From: Chamaelirium japonicum
Taxonomy: Eukaryota; Streptophyta; Magnoliopsida; Liliales; Melanthiaceae
Assembly: GCA_947650365.1 (NCBI GenBank)
Contig: CANTAL010000095.1
Coordinates: 186,001-250,000, forward strand
Length of the DNA stretch: 64,000 bases
Direction: 5' to 3'
A program made the position numbers and the translations under genes. Below, one piece after another: positions 1 through 9,300 of this stretch. Position 1 is the first letter of the stretch. Every line of letters starts with the position of its first letter. Below the pieces are notes generated by a model that was given only the letters and a program-made list of their open reading frames with translations, was not told the origin of the DNA and did not search any database.

Positions 1-242
1 GATCGTACGAATGAATTAGAATGGATCGTACGAATAAATTAGAATGGATACATTCGTCCGACTGAATTAGAATGGATCATACGAATGAGTAAGAATGAAT
101 AAGAATGGATCGTACGAATGAATTAGAATGGATCGTACGAATGAACTAGAATAGGATGGATCGTACGAATGAATTAGAATGGATCGTACGAATGAGTAAG
201 AATGGATCGTACGAATGAATTAGAATGGAATAAAATAGATTG
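1..242 (+). repeat. 23-bp minisatellite array, left flank of the LTR element
   Basis: Tandem units of 23 bp that start GATCGTACG and end GAATTAGAATG, with variants such as GAGTAAGAATG and a 28-bp form carrying ACATT after GAT. All units here read in the forward sense. Joined to the sequence after 13558 it would continue as normal satellite, which shows the retrotransposon landed inside a pre-existing array. No gene is present. Confidence 0.97.
238..242. repeat. Target site duplication GATTG, left copy
   Basis: The five bases just outside the left LTR are GATTG, and the same five bases follow the right LTR. A 5-bp duplication is the usual footprint of a Ty3/gypsy integrase. GATTG is itself part of a common satellite variant (AGATTGTACG), so the target was a satellite monomer. 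Confidence 0.95.
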
Positions 243-729
243 TGTTTGGGGGATTTTTCCTGGTCCTTGCGAGCCACCAAAGAGGTAGTGAAAGGGATTT
301 CGAACCTGTACTTTGGAGCCTGGGGGTGTGCATTTATAGACATGGGCGACCTATCGAGCTATGACGCGTGGAGGCTCTTTCCGGCACCTTCTAGGCCCCC
401 ACGTTCTAGCCTTCAATAGTTTCTGACAGTTCTTGGAACTTGGACCCCTGACATTCTTTGTCGTCTAGCTCTTCTGACGCAGTAGTGGGGGACAGCAGCT
501 GCTATTCTGTTGCCGCCATAGGGATCTTCCAGAATGTTCAAGTCTAGGAGGTCTCAAACCGACTCTGACTGGCATCCATGGACTGCAATCGTCCACGTAG
601 CTTCAGTGGGTTCTCGACACCTGGCAATCTCAGGGAAAAAGCAAAGGCCAGCTCGCCCAATACTGCTCCGTCCTTTCGCCCATATTTATCAAGAGTTGGA
701 CCTCGCGGGAGCAACCTCTTCGATAAACA

Positions 730-1050
730 GGGGTCTAGGCGAGCTTCTGGGCGAGCTTCTGAGCGAGCTTGGGCGAACTCCTGGGCGAGCTTGGGCGAGC
801 TCCTGAGCGAGCTAGGTGAGCTCCTGAGTGAGCATGGCGTGCTCCTAAATGAGCTTGGGCGAGCTCCTATGCAAGCTAGGCGGGCTCATGAGTGAACATG
901 GCGAGCTCCTGGACGAGCTAGGCGAGCTCCTGCGCGAGCATGGCGAGCTCCTGGACGAGCTAGGCGAGCTCCTGAGCGAGCGTTTCGAGCTCCTGGACGA
1001 GCTAAGCGAGCTCCTGAGCGAGCATGACGAGCTCCTGGACGAGCTTGGGC
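730..1050. repeat. 21-bp GAGCT-rich minisatellite inside the LTR
   Basis: Degenerate units of about 21 bp built round GCGAGCTCCTG, often alternating as a 42-bp dimer (CTGGACGAGCT then CTGAGCGAGC). In one frame it translates as a 7-residue repeat of the GELLDEL type because 21 is divisible by three. The equivalent stretch of the other LTR is 12894-13214. I see no sign that it is coding. Confidence 0.85.
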
Positions 1051-1248
1051 GATCTCCTTCGCGCTCTTTGTCTAAGCCATTTATCGAATATGGGCGAGTA
1101 TGGCGAGCTCCTGGATGAGCTTGGGCGAGCTCCTTCGCGCTCTTTGTCTAAGCCATTTATCGAATATGGGCGAGTATGGCGAGCTCCTGGATGAGCTTGG
1201 GCGAGCTCCTTCGCGCTCTTTGTCTAAGCCATTTATCGAATTTGGGCG
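1027..1248. repeat. 76-bp tandem repeat inside the LTR, three copies
   Basis: Copies begin at about 1027, 1103 and 1179. The shared block TTCGCGCTCTTTGTCTAAGC recurs at 1058, 1134 and 1210, exactly 76 bp apart. Copies two and three are nearly identical; the first differs at a few bases. The same array is at 13191-13412 in the other LTR. Confidence 0.93.
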
Positions 1249-1389
1249 TGCTTCTGTGGGGGACTGGAGGTGTGAGCTGTACTCAGATACAAGGTGTCCA
1301 TCCCGCTCCATGTGAAGGCGAGCCCCTGACGAGGGTTCCAACTCCTGGGCGGGCTATCCAAGATATGTGGTTTTTGATTACCCCCAACA

Positions 1390-1401
1390 TTACCCCCTCC
1401 T
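1390..1401 (-). other. Polypurine tract
   Basis: On the minus strand the bases directly before the 3' LTR read GGAGGGGGTAA, mostly purine, and are followed at once by the LTR start TGTTGGGGG. This is where a plus-strand DNA primer is expected in an LTR retroelement, and it agrees with the minus-strand orientation. Confidence 0.85.
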
Positions 1402-1677
1402 GAGGGAGTGATCGAGGAAACTCGATGCTTGCTCAGGAGTCTTAGCGAGTTCCTATCCCTCGTAATGTGCCTGATATCAATGTCTGCTGCAACAGTTTTC
1501 TGACGGGGCGGAGATAGTAGCTACGGGCGAGCTGCACCGAGAGCTTTGACTCGGCGTCTCATGGGTGAGACCTCGAGGACGATGCTGCTATGTCCAAGGA
1601 ACGCAGCTATCCGCTACTGCAAGCGTCGGGCGGGCCAGGAGCACCTTCCGCGGGCGGCCTCCTTCCGGTGCGAACTA
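1402..1677. other. Non-coding spacer upstream of the 146-bp repeats
   Basis: GC-rich sequence between the polypurine tract and the tandem repeats. It holds single fragments related to the repeats that follow (for example GAGAGCTTTGAC near 1538). Open frames here have no recognisable domain. I see no gene. Confidence 0.6.
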
Positions 1678-2073
1678 GCCACGAGCGTCAGCCACGAGCG
1701 ATCTCCTTCCGATGCGAGCTTGTCACATGCGGCCAGGGTCTGCGTCGGGCGAGCTGCGGGCACCTGCCGCGAGCAAACTGCGCCGAGAGCTTTGACCGCC
1801 AGTTCTTCTCAAAAGCTGGGCGGGCCACGAGCGTCAGCCACGAGCGATATCCTTCCGATGCGAGCTTGTCACATGCGGCCAGGGTCTGCGTCGGGCGAGC
1901 TGCGGGCACCTGCCGCGAGCGATCTGCGCCGAGAGCTTTGACCGCCAGTTCTTCTCAAAAGCTGGGCGGGCCATGAGCGTCAGCCACGAGCGATATCCTT
2001 CCGATGCGAGCTTGTCACATGCGGCCAGGGTCTGCGTCGGGCGAGCTGCGGGCACCTGCCGCGAGCGATCTTG
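1678..2073. repeat. 146-bp tandem repeat, about 2.7 copies
   Basis: The block CGAGCGTCAGCCACGAGCGA recurs at 1682, 1828 and, with one change, 1974, giving a period of exactly 146 bp. Each unit carries the conserved string GAGCTTGTCACATGCGGCCA. The last copy stops near 2073, where the sequence becomes unique. The array lies immediately upstream of the antisense gene's promoter region. It may be an enhancer-like or a neutral repeat; the sequence does not decide. Confidence 0.92.
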
Positions 2074-2177
2074 TGACTTGGGTATCGCACCAAATCTCCA
2101 ACGGTCGCTTTGTCTTAAATGCGACGCGAGACTCAATGCTGATACAGCGAATCTCATCATGAGATCCCGATCGGCGC

Positions 2178-2387
2178 GAGACACGTGTCTCCTCCTCATT
2201 TGTTCTTCTTCTGTCAGAAATGACAGTGTCGGCGCCGGCGCAGCTTTTTTCCACGCGTGGCCCACGTGGCGCTTGACGATTGGAAGGGAACGAGCTGTCG
2301 CTTTACCTGTCGTCACGTCGCCTCGCTGAGCGCGCTCGGGCATTAACTGCGGCCCGATTCACCTTTCTTTCATTTGCCTATAAATAG
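2178..2387 (+). promoter_or_regulatory. Antisense-gene promoter: TATA box and two G-boxes
   Basis: A canonical TATAAATAG sits at 2379-2387, 96 bp before the first ATG of the antisense ORF at 2483, which fits a plant start site near 2410 and a short leader. Upstream are two CACGTG G-boxes, at 2182-2187 (in ACACGTGT) and 2263-2268 (in CCCACGTGGC), with a CCACGCGTGG palindrome beside the second at 2251. G-boxes are bound by plant bZIP and bHLH factors and often take part in light or abscisic acid responses. Activity is inferred from the motifs only. Confidence 0.72.
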
Positions 2388-2482
2388 GGGAAGGGGGACG
2401 ATTTTTTACCGCTGCGTGAAAACAGCTCTCCCTTCTCCCCTAACCTTCTCAACTCGCAGCTCGCTTGCGCCCTCTTGCTCTC

Positions 2483-3319
2483 ATGGCTTCCTCTGCTGCT
2501 GCTTCTTCTTCAGCCACTGCTGCTGCTGCTGCGATCTCCCGGGAGGAGCCTCTCAATGTCGCCCCCATCTCGGTGCGTGCTCCGGGCACCGAGAAAGAGG
2601 CTCCTCCCAAGGTGCCCGCCGTCCTCTGGTTCAACGACATCGGGGGCGTGCCGGTCCCCGAGAGTCTACGGACAGCGGCGGGCATCCCCCAAGAGCTCGA
2701 CATCCTTCCTTTCCCGAGATCGGGGAGACCGCTCTCCGGAACTGCGGTCTCCGTGGGGCAAATATGGTCAGGGCTCCGACTGCCCCTGAACCATCTAGCC
2801 AGCGAGCTCTTGGAGCTGGCGGGCTTATGCCCCGCTCAGCTCCCAGGCAACTCGTGGGGGATTCTCTACGGGCTTTCTCAAATCGAGGAAGCTTTTAACG
2901 TGAGGATCCCCCTGGCCTATCTCCTGAAGAAGTGGTCCCTCAAGCCAGGGACAATCTTCAGCGAGGTCGACTGCGGCCACTACTACCTCGCAGGCCGCCC
3001 TGGCGAGGTGCTGCCCTTCTCCGCGGTCGAGAACAAAGACCGATATTGGAAGGAGTATCCATTCGTGATCGAGGGCAACTGGCGAGGTCCCTGCGCCGGA
3101 GTCCGCTCCTTTCCCGGCAGACCGCCTCTGCCGGTCTTCAAGGAGATCGCGGAGTATCGCTCTAAGGGGAAGAAGTGTATCTCGGTAGCCCGAGAGAAAT
3201 CTCTCGATGAGGCAATCCTGGAGTTCCTCGGCGGGCGGACTCCGGACAAGGTCCTGGCCCCGGACTTCTCCTTCCTCTGGAAGGATCTCCGGACGGGCAC
3301 CATCATGACTCGCCGATGA
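2483..3319 (+). CDS. Antisense ORF, N-terminal part: Transposase_28-like (putative gypsy-type transposon) protein
   Basis: A 278-residue frame on the strand opposite to gag-pol. I chose ATG 2483; an upstream in-frame TTG at 2465 is not a likely plant start. The N-terminus is Ala/Ser-rich, followed by a folded segment at about residues 96-202 with SGLRLPLNH, LCPAQLPGNSW, GTIFSEVDCGHYYL and KEYPFVIEGNW. That order of motifs is typical of plant proteins labelled 'putative gypsy type transposon' (Transposase_28, PF04195), which are encoded antisense in Tat-lineage elements. Despite the family name it is not a demonstrated transposase, and its role is unknown. The frame stops at TGA 3317-3319, but the next ORF starts 13 bases later in another frame and looks like the continuation. 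I infer a one-base loss near 3310. Confidence 0.82.
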   Translation: MASSAAASSSATAAAAAISREEPLNVAPISVRAPGTEKEAPPKVPAVLWFNDIGGVPVPESLRTAAGIPQELDILPFPRSGRPLSGTAVSVGQIWSGLRLPLNHLASELLELAGLCPAQLPGNSWGILYGLSQIEEAFNVRIPLAYLLKKWSLKPGTIFSEVDCGHYYLAGRPGEVLPFSAVENKDRYWKEYPFVIEGNWRGPCAGVRSFPGRPPLPVFKEIAEYRSKGKKCISVAREKSLDEAILEFLGGRTPDKVLAPDFSFLWKDLRTGTIMTRR

Positions 3320-3332
3320 AGACACCATCGAC

Positions 3333-5374
3333 ATGCTCCGCGAGGAGGATATTCCCTCGCCGCCGCCTCCATCCCGCGAGGTTGCCCCAGGTCAGGCGAA
3401 CTCCCCCTTCGTTTCCAATCCCCTCATGCACTCCTCAGTTTCAGAACCTCCACGACGTCAAGTTGTGATGGTCGACCCCGAGGACCCGCGCGTCGAGCTC
3501 CTTCTTGGCATGGCGGAGGTGGAAACCCCAATGGCCGAGATACTGATGCGCGAGTTCCCGGGCGACCTTTCTAAACCTCTTTATGTCGCGGTAATGACCC
3601 CAGAGATGGAGGGCGCCCATATAAAGAAGAAGAAGAAGAAGGCTCCAGCAGCCCGCCCAATGGCGGAGGACGACGCCGTTCGCAAGGCTCGTGAAGCCTA
3701 TGCGCGAGCCATTGAGGACAGGAAGAAAGCCGCCCTCGAGGAAGCGGGCTTGCCATCGGGCGAGGATTCCAGCGATGAGTCCAGCTCGGAAGAAGAGGAG
3801 CCGCGGTCTCTCGAGGACGAGCCCGCTTCTACGACAGCGAGGCCTCCCCTGCCCTTCGAGGGACCGGCGCCAATGAGCCCGCTACCTTCTGCACCTGCTC
3901 CGGCCAAGACCTCGGCACCGGCCGCTCCTGCCCCTAGCATGCCCGCGCAGGAACCTGCTCCCGAGCCCTCGCCTGTGCCTGCGCTTGCACCCGAGCTCGG
4001 ACCCGTGTCCGAGCCTGCGCCTGCGCAGGAACCTGCTCCTGCGTCCAGGCTCGCGCCTGCGCCCGCGCCCGAGCCCGCGCTTGCGCCTGAGCCCGCGCCT
4101 GCGCACGAGCCCGCGCCTGCTCCCGAGCCCGCGCGTGCGCCCGAGCCCGCGCCCGCGTCTGAGCCCGCGCCTGCGCCCAAGCCCACGCCTGCTCCCGAGC
4201 CCGCGCTCGCTCTCGAGACTGCGCTTGCGCCTGAGTCTGCGCCTGCGCCCGAGCCCGCGCCTGCTCCCGAGCCCGCGCCTGCGCCCGAGCCTGCGCCTGC
4301 TCCCGAGCCCGCGCCTGCTCCCGAGCCCGTGCCTGCGCCCGAGCCCGCGCCTGCTTCCGAGCCCGCGCCTGCGCCCGAGCCCGCACTCGCGCCTGAGTCC
4401 GCGCCCGCCACTCTTGAGGTTCCCCCTCTCCCTGAGCTGGGTAGGTTGGCCTATTGGTCTCCGGATCTAGGGGCCATCCTGGACGACTTTCTGAGCTCCA
4501 GCTCGGAAGCCTCGGACCCGGACCTGCCGGGGCGAAGGGGAGCCGCCGCGCCTTCCCCTACCAATGAAGGAATTGCCGGCGCTCAAGAGGCCGAGCCTGC
4601 TGCTGCCTCCATCAGTGCGCCCCCTCCAGCTGCTCCCACCGAGGCGAGCCAAGCGGGCTCCTCCACTGGCGGTCCTGAGCGCGCCCCTTTCTTCATGCGG
4701 GAGATCCTGGGGCGCAATATCTTTGCCCAAGCTCCCTACGTCGATATCATTAACCGACTGCTCGAGGTAAGGCCGCCTCCATACTCCTTTGTCTCCAAAC
4801 CCCCGCTTCAACTTCTAACTTAATCTGTTCGCTTTCTTCGTAGGTAGAGCGGGTCGGCCGGGCTCTTGTTGACGAGGTCGCAAAAGTCGCGGGGAACACC
4901 GTTGCTCTCTACGATGACACTCTCCATGACTCGGAGAGGAGAGTAGACGAGTACATTCTTCGAATCCGTCAAATGGACCAATCAGGCGAGCTGCGGGCTG
5001 AAGTGGACCGACTGCGCCAGCAGGTCGCCTCCTCTAACACGGAGGTCAACGAACTGCGCCAGCGGGCTGCCACCTTCACCACCACGCTAGCCTTGGTTGA
5101 GGATGCCCGCGGCCGCGCCCTATCCGATGAGGAGGCCGCCCAGAAGGAAGTCTCCGAGCTTCAACGTCAGTTGGCGGCCTCCAGGGATGAGATCGCGTCT
5201 CTGAAGGAAACGCATCTCCAAGACCTCCACTCCCAGCAACGCCGCCTCCAGGCGCAACTCAACGAGCTTCTGCAGAAAGGCGCGATCGACGCCATCGAGA
5301 AGTACAAGGCCGAAAGGTCGAAAAAGAGGAAGCGCGGCGGCGACGATGAGGGCGCTGGTGCGGGCCCAGCTTAA
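3333..5374 (+). CDS. Antisense ORF, C-terminal part: Pro-Ala-Glu repeat and coiled-coil protein, spliced
   Basis: Two exons, 3333-4766 and 4844-5374, encode about 654 residues when the 77-bp intron is removed in phase 0. The order is: a short N-terminal segment; a lysine run (residues 98-103, nuclear-signal-like); an acidic Ser/Glu stretch near 145-157; a low-complexity Pro-Ala-Glu repeat over about residues 183-359; a second ordered segment ([12 protein letters not shown], then a Ser-rich linker and [12 protein letters not shown]); and, after the splice, a long heptad-like coiled coil. The C-terminus is basic (SKKRKRGG), another nuclear-signal candidate. The ATG at 3333 is the first in this frame after the upstream TGA, but the frame is open a little further back and probably continues the 2483 ORF. 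Function unknown; a self-associating nuclear protein is one inference. Confidence 0.78.
3879..4409 (+). repeat. Pro-Ala-Glu codon repeat within the antisense ORF
   Basis: GC-rich short repeat of GCGCCTGCGCCCGAGCCC type, encoding runs of [11 protein letters not shown] with occasional variants (Leu, Ser, Thr, His, Lys). The repeat keeps frame throughout, although it is open in other frames as well. Such tracts expand and contract by slippage, so length probably differs between element copies. Confidence 0.9.
4767..4843 (+). other. Predicted spliceosomal intron of the antisense gene
   Basis: The donor is CTCGAG|GTAAGG, with GT at 4767. The acceptor TTTCTTCGTAG| ends at 4843 after a pyrimidine-rich stretch, with a plant-like branch site CTAAC at 4815-4819, 24 nt upstream. 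Unspliced, the frame stops at 4823. Removal joins exon one in phase 0 to a frame that runs 43 codons before the next internal Met and continues to 5374. The 77-bp length is near the short end for plant introns. The joint agreement of donor, branch site, acceptor and frame makes this strong. Confidence 0.88.
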
Positions 5375-5779
5375 GCTGTATCTCTGTAATTTTTTGACTT
5401 AAATGAATGAAATGAGACCTTTTTTGAGTCCGCTTGTTTCCATTTCTTTCTCTGTCTTGCCTTCGAGCTCGTTCTAGAAATTCGCAGCGATCTCGAGAGT
5501 GATACCCCGGGCGAGGCAGCTAATTCGATTCAACCCTTTTTATTTTTTAAAGTATATGCAAACGAAAAACTTCGGCATGCTCGTAAAAATTCAAGTCTCT
5601 GAGCCCGGAAAACGTTTAAGCAAAACAAAAAGGATTTCAAAAACTTCCCTACACTCAGAGACTAAAAACCATGTTTATTTTTAAATGAAACTAAATAAGT
5701 GCTAGCTGCCCCCTGCCCGGTTAATTTCTCTCGATGGTCCTGTTCAGCGGGCTCGCCCTTCGAGGGGTACGCCAACGCC
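5375..5779. other. 3' flank of the antisense gene, non-coding
   Basis: AT-richer sequence following TAA 5372-5374. It has T-rich and AAATGAATGAAATGAG stretches at about 5388-5416 that could serve as plant polyadenylation near- and far-upstream elements. Nothing else recognisable lies between here and the 78-bp repeat. Short open frames have no domain. Confidence 0.55.
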
Positions 5780-6243
5780 AGGATGCTCAAGGTTGCCCAC
5801 TGGCTGCCTCTGAGGATCCCGGTCTTGCTTTAAGTCCGCACAACGGCGGATTGCCCCGGGAAGCTCAAGGTTGCCCACTGGCTGCCTCTGAGGATCCCGG
5901 TCTTGCTTTACGTCCGCACAACGGCGGACTGCCCCGGGAAGCTCAAGGTCGCCCACTGGCTGCCTCTGAGGATCCCGGTCTTGCTTTAAGTCCGCACAAC
6001 GGCGGACTGCCCCGGGAAGCTCAAGGTCGCCCACTGGCTGCCTCTGAGGATCCCGGTCTTGCTTTACGTCCGCACAACGGCGGACTGCCCCGGGAAGCTC
6101 AAGGTCGCCCACTGGCTGCCTCTGAGGATCCCGGTCTTGCTTTAAGTCCGCACAACGGCGGACTGCCCCGGGAAGCTCAAGGTCGCCCACTGGCTGCCTC
6201 TGAGGATCCCGGTCTTGCTTTAAGTCCGCACAACGGCGGACTG
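5780..6243. repeat. 78-bp tandem repeat, six copies
   Basis: Units start near 5783, 5861, 5939, 6017, 6095 and 6173. Each carries GCCCACTGGCTGCCTCTGAG and GTCCGCACAACGGCGGA. Copies are almost identical, differing mainly at GGTTGCC/GGTCGCC, TTTAAGTCC/TTTACGTCC and GGATTG/GGACTG. Because 78 is divisible by three, long frames stay open on both strands (a 26-residue peptide repeat), which explains apparent ORFs here. The array sits between the convergent ends of pol (minus) and the antisense gene (plus). Confidence 0.95.
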
Positions 6244-6356
6244 TTTTGTAGATTAAGCGAGCTCTTGGTGTGGCGAGCTTCCGAGTGGAATTCTTTGTGG
6301 AAAATCCCATCATTCATTCATAACCTCTTCAAAAAGAAAATTTTACAAAAATTTCC

Positions 6357-9300
6357 TTAGGCATAGAACTTGCGAAGGTGCAAAGCATTCCAAGGCCGCT
6401 CTAACAGGTCGCCTTCAGCGGTCATCAACTGGTAAGCCCCCGAGCCACGCGCTTCGCGTATTATGTAGGGGCCCTCCCAGTTCGCCGCGAGCTTCCCTGC
6501 ATTAGGTTCCTGCGTGTTTGCGAACACCTTTCTCATCACCATGTCCCCGGCTTTGAATGCCCGATGGCGGACTCTTTTGTTGTAGGCGCGCTTCATTTCT
6601 TGTCGGTACCCAGCGAGATGTAGATTGGCGCGCTCTCGTTTTTCTTCGAGCTGGTCGAGAGAGTCGGCGAGCAGAGCGTCGTTATCGACCTCACCTGCAG
6701 CAAGCTTTCTTTCTGTTGGCAGCTCGGCTTCGATGGGCAGCACGGCTTCACACCCGTAAGTTAGGCTGAAAGGCGATTCATCGGTTGAGCGACGTGGAGT
6801 GGTACGATAAGCCCACAGCACGCCGTCGAGCTCCTGCTCCCACAGTCCTTTCTTTCCTTCCAACCTTTTCTTGAGGTTGTCTAAGATTACTCGATTCGTA
6901 GCTTCGGCCTGCCCGTTGCTTTGAGGGTTCCTCGGGGACGAGAATCTTAAGTCGACTCCATATTCAACACAAAAGCTTCTGATCAAGCGATTGTCGAACT
7001 GGCGACCATTGTCGGTGATGAGCACTCGGGGCAGCCCAAAGCGGCAGAAGATATTCTTCCAGAGGAAGTCCTTGACTTGTTTCTCACCAATCTTAGCTAG
7101 TGGGACCGCTTCCACCCATTTGGTGAAGTAGTCCGTAGCTACCAAGATGAATTTCTTCTGCCGGGTAGACACAGGGAAAGGTCCCACAATATCCATTCCC
7201 CATTGCTGGAAAGGCCAGGGGCTCGCCAATGGGTGAAGTTCTTCTGCGGGCATATGGTTCGTCGTGGCGTGCTTCTGGCATTGGATGCACCTCAGGGCGG
7301 TCTTCAAAGCGTCCTGCTCCAGAGTGGGCCACCAGTACCCTTGCCTTCGAACTTTCTTAGCTAGAGATCGCCCACCAGCGTGGTTTCCCAGCTCGCCAGA
7401 GTGGATGCAATTTAGTACTTCTTCGATCTCCGGGCTCTCGATGCAACGAAGATTCGGCCCGCTGAAAGATCTTCGAAAAAGGCGATCCCAGCGAATGAGA
7501 TAGCGACCAGCACATTTCTCCATTCGCCGGGCTTCCTCTCTATCCCCCGGAAGCTCGCCCTCCTGAAGAAAACGAAGGATGGGAGCGATCCACCCGCCAG
7601 GAGATACGTCGGCAGAAACTTGGTTAACTGCGAGCTCCGCCAGCTGGAGCCGAGACTGATTCTGGACTTCAATGAGAATATGGCGAGCTTCCGATGTTCC
7701 CAGCAAGGAGGCGGCGTTTGCCAAGGCATCAGCTCGCCTATTATCGGCTCGCGGAATTTGCTCGAAAGAGATCTTTTCGAACTCCGCGGCCTTACTTTTC
7801 ACCAGATCAACGTAGATCGCCATTCGTGCATCCCGGGAGGCGTACTCCCCATTGATTTGGCAAATAATTAGCTGGGAATCACTAAAGACTTTTAAGCGTT
7901 TGGCGCCTACCTCTTGAGCGAGCTCCAGACCGGCCAGTAACGCCTCGTACTCTGCTTCATTGTTAGTAGCGGCGAAATCCAGTCGGACTGATTTCTCGAG
8001 CAGCATCTCTTGGGCGATCAGAGCGACCCCGATCCCAGCCCCCAAAGCGTTGGAGGAACCATCTACGAACAATTCCCATCCCATCGCCTCTGGATGCTCA
8101 TTGGGAGGACGCTCGCCTTGGTTGTCCAAGAACCTCGCCTTCCCAGGGTGCGCCTCAGTTGGCTCATCCTCCTGGTACTGGACTGGTTCTTCTATGGGGA
8201 AGTCCGCCAAGAAATCAGCGAGAGCCTGTCCTTTGACAGCAACTCGAGGGACATATTCCAATCCATAGGCGGCGAGCTCGGCAGACCATCGATACAACCT
8301 GCCGGCTACCGAAGGCCTGGAGAGAGCGCTCTTCAGGGGATGCTCCGTGATGACTTTGACGATATGCGCTGAGAAGTAGGGATGAAGCTTTCTCGCGGTA
8401 AGGACCAAGGCCAATGCGACCTTCTCGATTGGTCGATACCGGAGCTCGGCGGGAAGCATCGTATGGCTCACAAAATAGACAGGTCGCTCTACCTTTGCTT
8501 CTTCCACTACCAGGACCCCGCTTACGGCGTTCTCCGTGACTGCGAGATACACGCCAAGCTCGGCGCCATCTTTTGGTGCCGCTAGGATCGGCGGGCTCGC
8601 AAGATAGTCTTTGATCTTTTGAAAGGCGTGCTCGCAATTTTCATCCCAGCAAATGCTTGCTCCTTTTCGCAGCAGCTCGAAAAGAGGTCGGCAATTGTCT
8701 GAGGATTTGGATATAAACCGGTTGAGCGCGGCGATTCGTCCGCTCAATCTCTGGACTTCTTGCTGGGTTCTTGGTGCGGGCATTTCGACAAGTGCTCGGA
8801 TTTGCCCAGGGTCGGCCTCGATCCCCCTGTGGGTGACCAGGTACCCGAGGAATTTCCCCGACGTCACTCCGAATGCGCACTTCGCCGGGTTCAGCCTCAT
8901 TCGGTACTTTCTCAGTATCTCGAAGGTTTCGCGGAGGTCGGCTACATGCCCTCCTCGCTCTCGACTTTTGACCAGAAGGTCGTCAACATAAACCTCGACA
9001 TTTCTGCCGATCTGATTTTTAAACATTTGAGTGACTAACCTTTGGTAGGTCGCTCCAGCGTTCTTGAGTCCGAAGGGCATCACTTGATAGCAGTACAGCT
9101 TCTGATAGCCCGCTCCGGAGTAGAAAGCGGTCTTCTCTTGATCCTCGGGATGGAGGGGTATTTGGTTGTACCCTGAGTATCCATCCATGAATGACAGAGC
9201 TCGGAACCCGACAGCTGCGTCGACCAGTGCGCCGATTCTCGAAAGAGGAAATCCGTCCTTCGGGCATGCCTTGTTGAGGTCGGAGAAGTCAATGCACACC

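Larger units (their letters stand above)
243..1389 (-). repeat. 3' LTR (left copy)
   Basis: Starts TGTTTGGGGG and ends CCCCCAACA on the plus strand. It matches 12407-13553 in length and sequence except for A574 versus T12738. Because gag-pol reads on the minus strand, this is the downstream LTR. A TATA-like TCTATAAATG lies on the minus strand at 332-338. The middle is built of GAGCT-rich short tandem repeats, so open frames here (runs of GELLDEL) are repeat translations and not genes. Confidence 0.97.

Noticed and set aside
1-242. Telomeric or telomere-like repeat
   Set aside because: The unit has no TTTAGGG-type core and is 23 bp long with internal palindromes.
534-1341. Overlapping frames in the LTR (GELLDELGELL repeats and others), duplicated at 12698-13505
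   Set aside because: They follow the 21-bp and 76-bp tandem repeats and lie on both strands in several frames; LTRs do not normally code.
1546-2343. Several 100-170-residue frames on both strands over the 146-bp repeats
   Set aside because: They are GC-rich repeat sequence, overlapping in many frames, without domains or a plausible start; they lie upstream of the antisense promoter.
5734-6360. Long frames on both strands across the 78-bp repeats
   Set aside because: The period is divisible by three, so any frame without a stop in one unit stays open. No domain is recognisable.
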